DNA of 64,000 nt from Notospermus geniculatus (lineage: Eukaryota; Nemertea; Pilidiophora; Heteronemertea; Lineidae). Of the stretch, positions 33,875 through 44,811 are shown one piece after another (the first letter of the stretch is position 1; every line of letters begins with the position of its first letter). The notes beneath the pieces were generated by a model. The model saw only the letters and a program-made list of their open reading frames with translations, had not been told where the DNA came from and searched no databases. The stretch covers positions 44,431-108,430 of the forward strand of contig NMRB01002220.1 of NCBI GenBank assembly GCA_002633025.1, written 5' to 3'. The position numbers and the translations under genes were made by a program.

Positions 33875-36800
33875 ATGGCTGACTGGAGAAGGTAAATCCT
33901 CGCGAATGTGTCGACCGTTGAGTACCACGGGGCAACTCCTGGCTACATCATGGTCTACGGAGAAAACTCGGATGCTATTTTGTCCAACAGCACCCTTGAG
34001 ACGCTGATCGCCGCAGGTGAGATAGGAAAAGGGCGAGTGGTCGTATTCGCTCACGATGCCTTCACAAAGCAGTACAGATTTCAAGAACTACCGACGTGGA
34101 ACAAGACACTGCTCCAGAATGTGGGGAGCTGGGTCACAAGAGGCAGAGCTGATGCAGTTGCTATGGATGCTGATAACGTGAATGACTTCGCCTCCATCCC
34201 AGATAACACGTTCCTTTACTGGTCCAGCGTAAGGAAGAGTGATGACTTCTTAAAGCAGCTGTTGGAATGGGTAGAGAATGGCGGAGGGCTGGTGTGCGGG
34301 GTATGTCCATGGGGAACAGCCCAGGTCACTGGTTTGTCCATTGATGAGTTTTCAATCTCGTTCTTCATGAGGAAGCTTGGGATGTGTTACGCAAGATTCG
34401 ACGATTACTTCAGTACGTCGGAGAGCCTGTCTGTTAGCGAAAACAGTGCGGCGATTGCACGGATCGATCGGGCTTTTCAACTTTTGCGACAGCCGGCTGA
34501 AGCCGACAGATTCAAGAAGATCAGCCGCAACATTCCTTGCATACCGATAGAAGCAAAATCATATACCGATGCTGCAGCTACTGCGGAGGAGACAATGGCC
34601 GACTGGAGAAAGAAAATGCTCGCGAATGTGGCGACCGTTGAATACCACGGGGCAACTCCTGGCTACGTCATGGTCTACGGAGAAAACTCGGATGCCATTT
34701 TGTCCAACAGCACCCTTGAGACCCTGATTGCTGCCGGTGAGATAGGAAAAGGGCGAGTGGTCGTATTCGCTCACGATGCCTTCACAAAACAGTACAGATT
34801 TCAAGAACTACCGAAGTGGAACAAGACACTGCTCGAGAATGTGGGGAGTTGGGTGACGAGAGGCAGAGTGGATGCAGTTGCTATGGATGCCGATGACGTA
34901 ACCGACTTCGCCTCCATCCCAGATAACACGTTTCTTTACTGGTCCAGCGTAAGGAAGAGTGATGAGTTCTTAAAGCAGCTGTTGGAATGGGTAGAGAACG
35001 GTGGAGGGCTGGTGTGCGGGGTATGTCCATGGGGAACAGCCCAGCTCACTGGTTTATCCTATGAAGAGTTTGCGATTTCTTTCATCATGAGGAAGCTTGG
35101 GATGTGTTACGCAAGATTCGACGATTACTTCAGCACGTCGGAGAGCCTGTCTGTTAGCGAAAACAGTGCGCCAATTGCACGGATCGATAGAGCTGTTCTT
35201 CTGTTGCGACAGCCGGCCGAAGCTGACAGGTTGAAGAAGATCAGCCGGAATATTGCTGGCATACCGTCAAACACCGAGGCTGCCGCTTCTGCGAAGGAGA
35301 CAATGGCTAACTGGAGAAGGGAAATCCTCTCGAATGTGTCGACCGTCGAGTACAATGGGGCAACTCCTGGCTACATCATGGTCTACGGAGAAAACTCGGA
35401 TGCCATTTTGTCCAACAGTACCCTTGAGACCCTGATCGCTGCCGGTGAGATAGGAAAAGGGCGAGTGGTCGTATTCGCTCACGATGCCTTCACAAAACAG
35501 TACAGATTTAAAGAACTACCTACGTGGAACAAGACACTGCTCCAGAATGTGGGGAGCTGGGTGACGAGAGGCAGAGCGAATGCAGTTGCTATGGATGCTG
35601 ATGACGTGAACGACTTCGCCTCCATCCCAGATAACACATTCCTTTACTGGTCCAGTGTAAGGAAGAGTGATGACTTCTTAAAGCAGCTGTTGGATTGGGT
35701 AGAGAACGGTGGAGGGCTGGTTTGCGGGGTATGTCCATGGGGAACTGCCCAGGTCACTGGTTTGTCCATTGATGAGTTTTCAATCTCGTTCTTCATGAGG
35801 AAGCTTGGAATGTGTTACGCAAGATTCGACGATCACTTCAGTAAGTCGGAGAGCCTGTCTGTTACCGAAAACAGTGCGGCGACTGCACGGATCGATCGGG
35901 CTTTTCAACTTTTGCGACAGCCGGCTGAAGCCGACAGATTGAAGAAGATCAGCCGCAACATTGCTTGCATACCGATAGAAGCGAAATCATATACCGGTAC
36001 CGAGGCCGCAGGTACTGCGGAGGAGACAATGGCTGACTGGAGAAATAAAATGCTCGCGAATGTGGCAACCGTTGAGTACCACGGGGCAACTCCGGGCTAC
36101 ATCATGGTCTACGGAGAAAACTCGGATGCTATTTTGTCCAACAGCACCCTTGAGACCCTGATCGCTGCCGGTGAGATAGGAAAAGGGCGAGTGGTCGTAT
36201 TCGCTCACGATGCCTTCACAAAACAGTACAGATTTAAAGAACTACCGAACTGGAACAAGACACTGCTCGAGAATGTGAGGAGCTGGGTGACTAGAGGCAG
36301 AGCGGATGCAGTTGCTATGGATGCTGATAACGTGAACGACTTCGCCTCCATCCCAGATAACAGGTTTCTTTACTGGTCCAGCGTAAGGAAGAGTGATGAC
36401 TTCTTAAAGCAGCTGTTGGATTGGGTAGAGAACGGCGGAGGGCTGGTGTGCGGGGTGTGTCCATGGGGAACAGCCCAGGTCACTGGTTTATCCTATGAGG
36501 AATTTGCGACTTCATTCATCATGAGCAAGCTTGGGATGTGTTATGCAAGATTCGACGATTACTTCAGCACGTCGGAGAGCCTGTCTGTTGGCGAAAACAG
36601 TGCGGCGATTGCACGGATCGATCGGGCTGTTGTGCTGTTGCGACAGCCAGCTGAAGCAGACAGACTGAAGAAGATCAGCCGCAATATTGCTTCCATACCG
36701 ACAGGGACTGAGGCTGCCACTACTGCAAAGGACACAATGACTGACTGGAGAAGGGAAATCCTTGCCAATGTGTCGAACGTCGAGTACCAAGGGGCAACTC

Positions 36801-38176
36801 CTGGCTACATCATCGTCTACGGAAAAAACTCGGATGCCATTTTGTCCAATAGCACCCTTGAAACCCTGATTGCTGCCGGTGAGATAGGAAAAGGACGAGT
36901 TGTCGTATTCGCACACGATGCTTTCACAAAACAGTACAGATTTCAAGAACTACCAACGTGGAACAAGACACTGCTCGAGAATGTGAGAGGTTGGGTGACG
37001 AGAGGTAGAGCGAATGCAGTTGCTATGGATGCTGATCACGTGAATGACTTCACCTCCATCCCAGGTAACACGTTTCTTTACTGGTCCAGCGTAAGGAAGA
37101 GTGATGACTTCTTAAAGCAGCTGTTGGAATGGGTAGAGAACGGCGGAGGGCTGGTGTGCGGGGTATGTCCATGGGGAACAGCCCAGGTCACTGGTTTGTC
37201 CATTGATGAGTTTTCAATCTCGTTCTTCATGAGGAAGCTTGGGATGTGTTACGCAAGATTCGACGATTACTTCAGTACGTCGGGGAGCCTGTCTGTTACT
37301 GAAAACAGTGCGGCGATTGCACGGATCGATCGGGCTGTTCACCTGTTGCGACAACCAGCTGAAGCCGACAGATTGAAGAAGATCAGCCGGAATATTGTTT
37401 GCCTACCGACAAAAGCGATATTGTACACCGAGGGTGCAGCGACTGCAAAGGAGACAATGGCAAAATGGAGAAAGGAAATCCTCGCCAATGTGTCGACCGT
37501 CGAGTACAATGGGGCAATTCCTGGCTTCATCATCGTCTACGGAGAAAACTCGGATGCTATTTTGTCCAACAGGACTCTTGAGACCCTGATCGCTGCCGGT
37601 GAGACAGGAAAAGGGCGAGTGGTCGTATTCGCTCACGATGTCTTCACAAAACAGTACAGATTTCAAGAATTGCCGAAGTGGAACAAGACACTGCTCGAGA
37701 ATGTGGGGAGCTGGGTGACGAGAGGCAGAGCGGATGCAGTTGCTATGGATGCTGATCACGTGAATGACTTCGCCTCCATCCCAGATAACACGTTTCTTTA
37801 CTGGTCCAGCGTAAGGAAGAGTGATGACTTCTTAAAGCAGCTGTTGGAATGGGTAGAGAACGGCGGAGGGCTGGTGTGCGGGGTATGTCCATGGGGAACA
37901 GCCCAGGTCACTGGTTTGTCCATTGATGAGTTTTCAATCTCGTTCTTCATGAGGAAGCTTGGGATGTGTTACGCAAGATTCGACGATTACTTCAGTACGT
38001 CGGGGAGCCTGTCTGTTACTGAAAACAGTGCGAAGGACGCACGGATAGATCATGCTGTGCAATTACTGCGACAGCCGGCTGAAGCCAACAGATTGAAGAA
38101 GATCACCCGCAATATTGTTTGCATACCGATAGAGGCGAAATTATATCTGGAGGCTGCAGCTACTGTGAAGGCGATT
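33875..38176 (+). repeat. Six tandem copies of the ~240-residue N-terminal domain
   Basis: Units begin at 33875, 34595, 35303, 36029, 36737 and 37457, with spacings of 720, 708, 726, 708 and 720 bases. Each carries M(A/T)-x-W-R, NV-x-VEY, YGENSDAILSN (YGKNSDAILSN in unit 5), GKGRVVVFAHD and GGGLVCGVCPWGTAQ. Units 1 and 3 share TGLSIDEFSISFFM, units 2 and 4 share TGLSYEEFA, which points to growth by a 1.43 kb two-unit block. Units 5 and 6 are identical over 247 bases (37066-37312 and 37786-38032). Genes A and C have a single unit. Confidence 0.9.
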
Positions 38177-39508
38177 GCAGCGGAGGTTTCAAGCACTGCC
38201 CCGACCAAAGGTAACCCTATCTCAAGCCAGGTTGGGAAAAGAGTATCAGAATTACTGAATCTGATGATGCTGCAGGAAAGTCAGTCTGGCAAAGCTGTCG
38301 TCGCAGAAGGCCGCGAGGAATTCCCCGGTGAATTTGACCAGCCCCCGAATCTGGAGACCAACACAGTGTACGTCTCTGGCAAAGAGGGTCGGGTGATTCC
38401 GACGGGGTGTTATTTGCCTGCTTGAGTGGAGTTAGTCCTTTCGTGGTCTAGAGAAAGTGGTGAGGCGAATGGATGGTCCGTAATCGTCGGAGCCCACACG
38501 GATGAAAACTTCTCCGTAAAAGAGCCGTGGACAAGATGGCCGAAGATTAGCGTCAATGAAGAGTTAGGCTCTTCCACTTTGAAGTTGAGGAATCCGTTTG
38601 GAGGACTGGTTTACCTCAAGAGCCCAAAATCTGAGGGAAAACTGAGGGTTACTCTCAGCAACGTTGTCCCCGCCCCGAGGTTCACGTACGAGACAGCAAA
38701 AGATTGGGAAAATGTTGAATCGAAGAAGCCTGGGGCCTTATTTACGAAAGGCACGCAAAGTTTGCGATCACGCAAACAGTAAAATCGGTATTTACGAAGG
38801 GCACGCTTCGCAAAAAAATCGCAAATTTAGCGATCACGCCAAAAAATCGCAATCGCAACGCTAACTTTGCACGATATTTATGAAAGCCACGCAAACTCTG
38901 CGTGTCGCAAACAACCACGCAAACGACCAAAATTTTGCGAGTGGTCTAGAACCACTCGCAAACTTTGCGTGGTACGAAAGTTTGCCTTCAACACCAAAAT
39001 GACGGCAAGAACACTGACTTCATGACGAAGATAACCATCTACACAAATGATATGGTTGCCGTACTTGCAAAATAAATAATCATCTTCGAGGTCAGAGTTC
39101 AGGCCAAGTTGAATTTGTGATATATGGGCAAACATCTCCTATGTTTGATGCGACTGGTTTATGACGGTGTTCCGTCAGATTATGTTGACGTATATTGACG
39201 TCAGAAAGATGTTTGAAGGTTAGACCGACTTGGAAAATAGGGAGGTTTAGAAATCAAACGATAAACGTAAACGTTAACAACAGCGTCATTTTTGCACCGA
39301 TAACGGTGGCCCTTCACCTTAAAATTGATCGTGTGGAGCATCAAGCGTTAGTCAACACCTCATGTCATTTTCTTAACCTTTTAGGCCTGTATCAATTGAA
39401 AATTGATTGGTCATTCTCCACCTAACTTCTGGATTACATCAGAAAGCCTATGCTACCGTATAAAATGTAAGGGTCGCGCGTGGTATTGACAGAACTACAT
39501 GTACTTTC

Positions 39509-40750
39509 ATGTCTTTGGACATTAACTTCCTATTCGTGATGGCTCTCATGCTTCTACTTGAAGAAGAAAACCGTCGTGCTCTGCGGAGAGCTAGAATTTT
39601 CTTGCCTAGAACAAATCCCTTGGAATCCTACAACGATGAAAAGTTATTGCGCCGCTTTCGTATGCCGAGGGGTGTTCTACTCGAAGTAATTGACCTCATC
39701 AAGGACGACCTTGAACCCCCGACCGTACGATCGAAAAGTATCCCAGCATCACTGCAATGTCTGTGCGCCTTGCGTTTCTTTGCGACAGGCCAACTCCAGG
39801 ATGATTCAGCTGATGTGTTTGGGTTCAGTCAACCGACCGTATCTAAAATTGTGAAGTCTGTGGCTGCTGCTTTGGCTTCGAAGGCCAAAGACGTTATACG
39901 ATTCCCGAAATCTGTGGCTCGGCAACGCGAAATCAAGGAAGGATTTTTTGATGAGGAACGCTGTCGAATACCAAACGTGATTGGGCTTATTGATGGCAGT
40001 CTCATCGGTATCAAAACGCCATCAACAGATGAAGATTCCTTTGTTTCGAGGAAAGGTGGACATGCTATAAACGTGCAAGGTATCTGCGACCATGAGATGA
40101 AATTCACTAATTTAGTGGTCAAATGGCCTGGTAGCACGCATGACGCGTTTATTTGGAACAACTGTGGACTAAAAAACGAATTTGAAAACGGAGATATCCA
40201 CGGAGGGCTCCTATTGGGCGACTCGGCCTATCCCTTGCGACCGTGGCTTGTTACGCCGATACGTACAACAGCCAGTGATGCCGAAGAGTCCTTCAACGTG
40301 CACCACAGACGCATGAGACAGAAGATTGAGAATTGTTTTGGCCGGTGGAAAATGAGATGGTTATGCATTCACAAGTTTGGTAAGCGAAATGTACAGCTTT
40401 TGCTAACGAATCGTGCATTGATAACCGCTGATGTATCAAGATGTAACATAAACCCTGTAGGCCTACTAGAAAAACGTTTTCTGGTGATACAGCTGTGTTC
40501 CCAGTATCGTTTTTGTCATTCAGGCGGACTTCTACGTTTGAAACTTGAAACCTCAGTGAATGTAATTACGGCCACAGCAGTTTTGCATAATATATGCGAG
40601 ATGCATGGTCTACCAGTTCCGGCTGATGCACCACCGAACACCGATGACAATCCAGATGAGGATGACAACCCAGCAAATCCTAACTTCATGCAAGAGGATG
40701 GTAGGGATGTTAGAAACCGCATGGTCCAGCAGTACTTCGCCGGAGTATAA
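39509..40750 (+). CDS. Harbinger DDE transposase (HARBI1-like)
   Basis: The protein would cut and paste the surrounding element together with the Myb-like partner. A helix-turn-helix-like region (about residues 90-125, DVFGFSQPTVSKIVKSV) precedes the DDE_4 nuclease: first D in GLIDGSLIGI, second D in LLLGDSAYPLRPWL, E in RQKIENCFGRWKMRW. The C-terminus has TATAVLHNICEMHG and an acidic tail. The open frame of 413 codons appears to include an in-frame intron. GTAAGC at 40380 and TCATTCAG ending at 40523 bracket 144 bases without a stop, and splicing gives HKFGGLLRL as in related transposases and a 365-residue product. The catalytic residues look intact, so the element could be active or recently so. 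Start is the first ATG at 39509; ATGs a few codons downstream are possible. Confidence 0.9.
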   Translation: MSLDINFLFVMALMLLLEEENRRALRRARIFLPRTNPLESYNDEKLLRRFRMPRGVLLEVIDLIKDDLEPPTVRSKSIPASLQCLCALRFFATGQLQDDSADVFGFSQPTVSKIVKSVAAALASKAKDVIRFPKSVARQREIKEGFFDEERCRIPNVIGLIDGSLIGIKTPSTDEDSFVSRKGGHAINVQGICDHEMKFTNLVVKWPGSTHDAFIWNNCGLKNEFENGDIHGGLLLGDSAYPLRPWLVTPIRTTASDAEESFNVHHRRMRQKIENCFGRWKMRWLCIHKFGKRNVQLLLTNRALITADVSRCNINPVGLLEKRFLVIQLCSQYRFCHSGGLLRLKLETSVNVITATAVLHNICEMHGLPVPADAPPNTDDNPDEDDNPANPNFMQEDGRDVRNRMVQQYFAGV

Positions 40751-41174
40751 CTTTTCCATACCTGCAGCAGACGACCTTGAAGGTGAGAAATCTCTCGAAG
40801 CGTAACAAGGAAAGAATCCTTATGACATTTCAGATGTTGTTAGTTTCTGCCAATTTACACACCGACTAATAACCCCCGATACTTCATTACATACAATGTA
40901 CATGTAAAAGAAACATCACAAATGACCGTCTTACCTTAGTTTGATTTATTGATAACTTGTTCAGACATCAACAATGATAATTAATACTTGTACATGTACG
41001 TGTACACTGTACAACATATTGCAGCAGACTACCTTTCCCATTTCAGGTCAAGTCATGCAAGCCTGGGTATGAAACTCATACTTAAACCATTATAGGGATC
41101 AAGGCCCTTTATCAAGCATGTACATGTACATCGCCTATCAAGGACTATGCCAGAGTCCTACTTTTGAATGGAAG

Positions 41175-42479
41175 CTAATGTTTGAAGTTTTCAAATAAAT
41201 TCCTAACTTTAGATAACTTTAGGGTCGGTCTACTTTTCTCAGAGGATGTACTAGTGGTACCATCATCTGGTTTCTTCAGTGTTTGCAGTACTTCTCGAAG
41301 GAGCGCCCCATTCTCTTCCTCTACTTTTAACCTCTTCTTGTCAATCTCTAACTTTTCCTTCATTACTTGCAGTTTCTGCCTCTCAATTTCAAGCAGCATC
41401 GTTGTTGGAGTTTCGTTGACCGTTGAGACGGTGGTTTGACTTCTCCCTGAGTTAGATGTCGCAGAGGAGGCTGTTCGGGTGGTGGGATTCATGTCAGTAG
41501 GGGACTTGACAGTATATTTTCCCTTGGATGACGGTCCTCGTGCGAAACGTTCATCCTCAAATGAAACAGGGGCTGCACTTCTCTGCCTCTTTGGTGGAGG
41601 TGCAGGCGAATCGTCTTCTTCACTGGACCATGCAACGTCGTCTGCTCCCGTCTGAAAATAATCATCACCATCGTCTTCTTCCTGTACAGCTTCAACCTCG
41701 CCCTGAAAGAATAAGCAAATTCGGCCCTTAATTGATGACTAAAACGTGGTTACCGTAAAGGTGATTCTTTAGTATTTACAATAATGAGGGGGTCAAAGTG
41801 GCCATGAGCCATCGCCAATCTCTAGGTGGCATAATTATACGTCGAGTTGATGATAAAAGCAAGTGTTTACCACAAAGACGCAAGGATGGTTGTCCGACTT
41901 TCTACGCGGAGGGTGGAGATTCTGGTGGAGAACGTGGAGAAGCATCATCAGCTCGAAACTGTCGGATACAGTGACTTGCGAAAAAAAGACAGCTCTTTGG
42001 CGATTACATGCGCAGCTACAATAGTCCATGAGAATGAAAAGATTCTATTCTAGTCTTACCGTTATAGTCTCAGAAGACTCAGCCGTATCCACCGCTCCTG
42101 GAAGTCCGTGAATGACGGTTTCACCCAACAGCCCGAGGATGCGTCTTTCTAAATCCGTCAGCTGAACGTTTAATTTCTTTCCACCTCCAGTTCCCGTCTC
42201 TTCTCGGTTAACAATCACGGCCTTTGCCTTAGTCCGGGATTTCAGGTCCTCCCACTTCTTTTTAACATTTTCAACAGTACGCTTGCAGACACCGCAAGAG
42301 TTAACGGAATTCGTTATGGACAGCCACACTTTTTTCTTTTTTTCGCAAGTCACTGTATCCGACAGTTTCGAGCTGATGACACGATGATGCTTCTCCACGT
42401 TCTCCACCAGAATCTCCATCTCTTCGGCAGTCCACCACTTTGACTTCGAACCGGCCATAGTCACAGTTCCAAGAGCCAT
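41175..42479 (-). CDS. Harbinger Myb/SANT-like DNA-binding protein
   Basis: This is the second gene of the Harbinger element, in two exons on the minus strand: 42479-42060 and 41702-41175. The donor is AACG|GTAAGA, the acceptor CTTTCAG|GGCGAG, phase 0, and the product is 315 residues. Residues 10-90 are Myb/SANT-like (KWWTAEEMEILVENVEKHH, KKVWLSITNSVN, TVENVKKKWEDLKSRTK). An acidic, proline-rich linker (DDGDDYFQTG, PAPPPKRQR) and a C-terminal coiled coil (LLEIERQKLQVMKEKLEID) follow. In this superfamily such proteins bind the subterminal repeats and carry the transposase to the nucleus. The intron contains a reversed copy of part of exon 1. Confidence 0.85.
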
Positions 42480-43695
42480 TGAGTATAACTGAGTAGAATG
42501 CTTCGTCCTGTGTGCTTATGTAGGCCTACACGCAGCTTTGATGATGTAAGAGCATTATGCAATTGATTATTCTTCATTTCGTCCGCATAGCCCGTCGCGG
42601 CTGAATGGGCAAACCGTTTTCCCACATGTCAGCGATCACGCAAACTTTAGCGTGATCGCAAACTTTAGCGTGATCGCTACTTTGCGAATAATTAGCGTGA
42701 CCTGTGCGAGGTTTTTGTAAATACCGCGCATCGCAAAGTTTGCGTCCCCGCAAAGCCATCGCGACGCAAATTTTTGCGATCTCTTTGTAAATAAGGCCCC
42801 AGGTCTCTGGTGCGACATATCCGGCGAATTGTTGACCATCACCTTACCTTCCAAGGCAATCCGCCATGTCAAAGATCCCGGAGCCGTCATGCGCATGTGG
42901 GACAATGTCGTTAGAGCCCACACGGAGCTGCGGGGATGTGACCCGTCCTTGGGTCGAGGCCAGTGGACGGTGGCTGATGAGCAACCAGTCGCAGGTTACA
43001 TGCATGCCGGGTATCCCATCGTGACCCATCTTGATGTCGTTGAGCCGAATAGGGTAAGTGTTGTACAATATTCTGCATTTTAATCTGCAGGGTGATGAGG
43101 AAGAAATTATAGATGGTGAAGTGAAATTGGCGCATGAATTATCTTGGGCTACACACTGCACATTTACACTCGTCCCCAGTCCATGTACCTAGGGCACGTT
43201 TAAACTCCCGCAAATCGGTACTGGATCTGAGGTGGCCTGGATGGCCATTCCAGATCATAGCAGCCTCAAAGCTAAAACTTTTATGCCCATAACGAATTCC
43301 ATTAAACGAAGGTAGGCCTACTTCAATTAAAGCCTCACTGTATTGAATTCAGAAAGTGCTTACGTCCTCCGACGTTAGTGTAGTGTAAAATGTACTATGC
43401 TCTATCTGAATACATTAGAGCTCTGCCTTCAGTTTTTTCAATGTGTGCTGAAAACTAGGGCTTGATTCTTTGAAGTACCGGTACGTATCAGGCAAGTATT
43501 TTGGGGGCCTTCAAGAGGCTATGAGACCTATACCTGCACTCTCGTAACACTTTGAAAATGTCGTAAAATTCAATACAGTGAGGCTTTAAATTTTGGCAGC
43601 TAAACACTGCATTCTTTTTCAGTTACCTTGCATTTAACTGTACCACAGTCTTCTGCAACACAATACCTAATGACTGTTATACAATGTATTTGCAG

Positions 43696-44307
43696 AATGG
43701 CGGAAAGTACTTCCTCCTGAACGTCGACGGCCTTATCAACCCTAAGACCCAAGATGGCGGCTTGTGGGGCATGTTCCACGAGTTAGGCCATAACTTTCAG
43801 CATAGTTGGTGGACCTGGGGTGGGACCGGTGAAGTGACTTGCAACATCTTCACCCTGCATGCCATGGACACCATCTACAACAGGACACTGTGGATTCATC
43901 CCTGGTTAGCAGGTCAAATACCTGATGCCCGGAAATACTTCACCGAAGGAGTTGATTTCAAAACATGGAAGGAGAAAGCTGGGCTTGCCCTGTTTATCTA
44001 CGCACAGCTTGCCCGCGACTTCGGTTGGGACGCCTACAAGAAAGTCTTCAGAGAGTACGATGCCCTGCCGAAGAGTGCCAAGCCTGCTGATGATGAAGAA
44101 GAAATCAAAGAATGGATCATTCGCTTCTCGCGTACAACTGGAAGAAATGTTAGTCCACTGTTCGAGTTCTGGGGATTCCCATACACTGATCGAGTACAAG
44201 GGTCACTCACTGGTCTGCCGCCTTACCTTCCCTCTGACGTCATGACGAAAGAGTTTGGACAGAGGAGAGCTGAAGATATCGCCAGGAAATACAAGATCGA
44301 CATTTAG
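43696..44307 (+). pseudogene. TCAF: Gene B exon 2, M60-like domain (reading frame intact)
   Basis: It follows ATTTGCAG and encodes 203 residues: NGGKYFLLNVDGL, MFHELGHNFQ, TGEVTCNIFT, ending KYKIDI. The zinc-site residues are all present. It is listed as pseudogene only because of the upstream lesions. Confidence 0.75.
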
Positions 44308-44324
44308 AAAACTCAACAAGAATG

Positions 44325-44811
44325 GCCGAATGGGTGAATGTCGTCCTGGGTGACCCTAAATGTCACCCAGCATAAAACTGGGTGACCCTAAACGTCACCC
44401 AGTTTGAAAATTGCGCTATTTTAAAACCTGCCGCCGAGGTTGGTGATTGATGCTAGTGGAACGTCTGTCAACTAGCGGTCGCGAACTCATGAACAAACGT
44501 GAGTGACGATTTTGCATCATAAAATCAGAATGAAACATGGATCTAATACAGCAATATGCGTCTTCATCGTCTGATGAGGAAGACCAAGGGCGGCCATGAT
44601 CTGATGATGTGGAGATGTCAGAATTCGTTTTCAGCTACACGAGGAGCGTACCACTTACCTCGGCGGCAGGTTTTAAAATGCGGCGATTTTCAATCTGGGT
44701 GACGTAGGGTCTAAACGTCACCCAGCCATGTCCTGGGGGGACGTTTAGGGTCACCCAGTTTTATCCTGGGTGACATATAGGGTCACCCAGGACGACATTC
44801 ACCCATTGGGC
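44325..44811. mobile_element. Mutator-like element after gene B
   Basis: Ends GCCGAATGGGTGAATGTCGT and complement are flanked by ACAAGAATG on the left and ACAAGATG on the right, one base short of a 9-base duplication. Gene A has a single ACAAGAACG here. Arms carry CTGGGTGACCCTAAA words. The interior has a 20-codon frame (44537-44599, MDLIQQYASSSSDEEDQGRP) that looks like the acidic start of a protein. Confidence 0.8.

Larger units (their letters stand above)
38733..42799 (+). mobile_element. Complete PIF/Harbinger transposon in gene B
   Basis: The 4067-base element has termini GGGCCTTATTTAC and complement, with less perfect subterminal arms rich in CGCAAACTTTGCG and GCGATCACGC words. Flanks are CTG on the left (38730-38732) and CAG on the right (42800-42802). 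Removing the element and one trinucleotide restores the reading frame KKPGLWCDISGE exactly as in genes A and C. It has both typical genes: a DDE transposase on the plus strand and a Myb/SANT-like protein on the minus strand, convergent. Confidence 0.9.
33875..44307 (+). pseudogene. TCAF: TCAF-like gene B, six N-terminal repeats, interrupted
   Basis: This is a paralogue of genes A and C with the same exon plan: acceptor TTTTGCAG at 33861-33868, ATG at 33875, coding-intron donor AGG|GTAAGT at 43053/43054, second exon 43696-44307. The N-terminal amidotransferase-like domain occurs six times in frame. Three lesions break it. Codon 7 is TAA (33893-33895) where the later repeats and genes A and C have GAA, GAG or AAA. 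TGA at 38423-38425 replaces the GGA of GCYLPAG. A 4067-base Harbinger transposon (38733-42799) sits in the exon between KKPG and LWCDISGE. Apart from these the 33896-38422 frame is fully open for about 1500 codons, so inactivation looks recent. A functional shortened or re-spliced product cannot be excluded. Confidence 0.8.

Noticed and set aside
34559-37759. Repeated minus-strand frames of 70-144 codons under gene B (for example 34559-34804, 36512-36946, 37403-37759)
   Set aside because: They are antisense shadows of the six coding repeats and recur at the same place in each unit.
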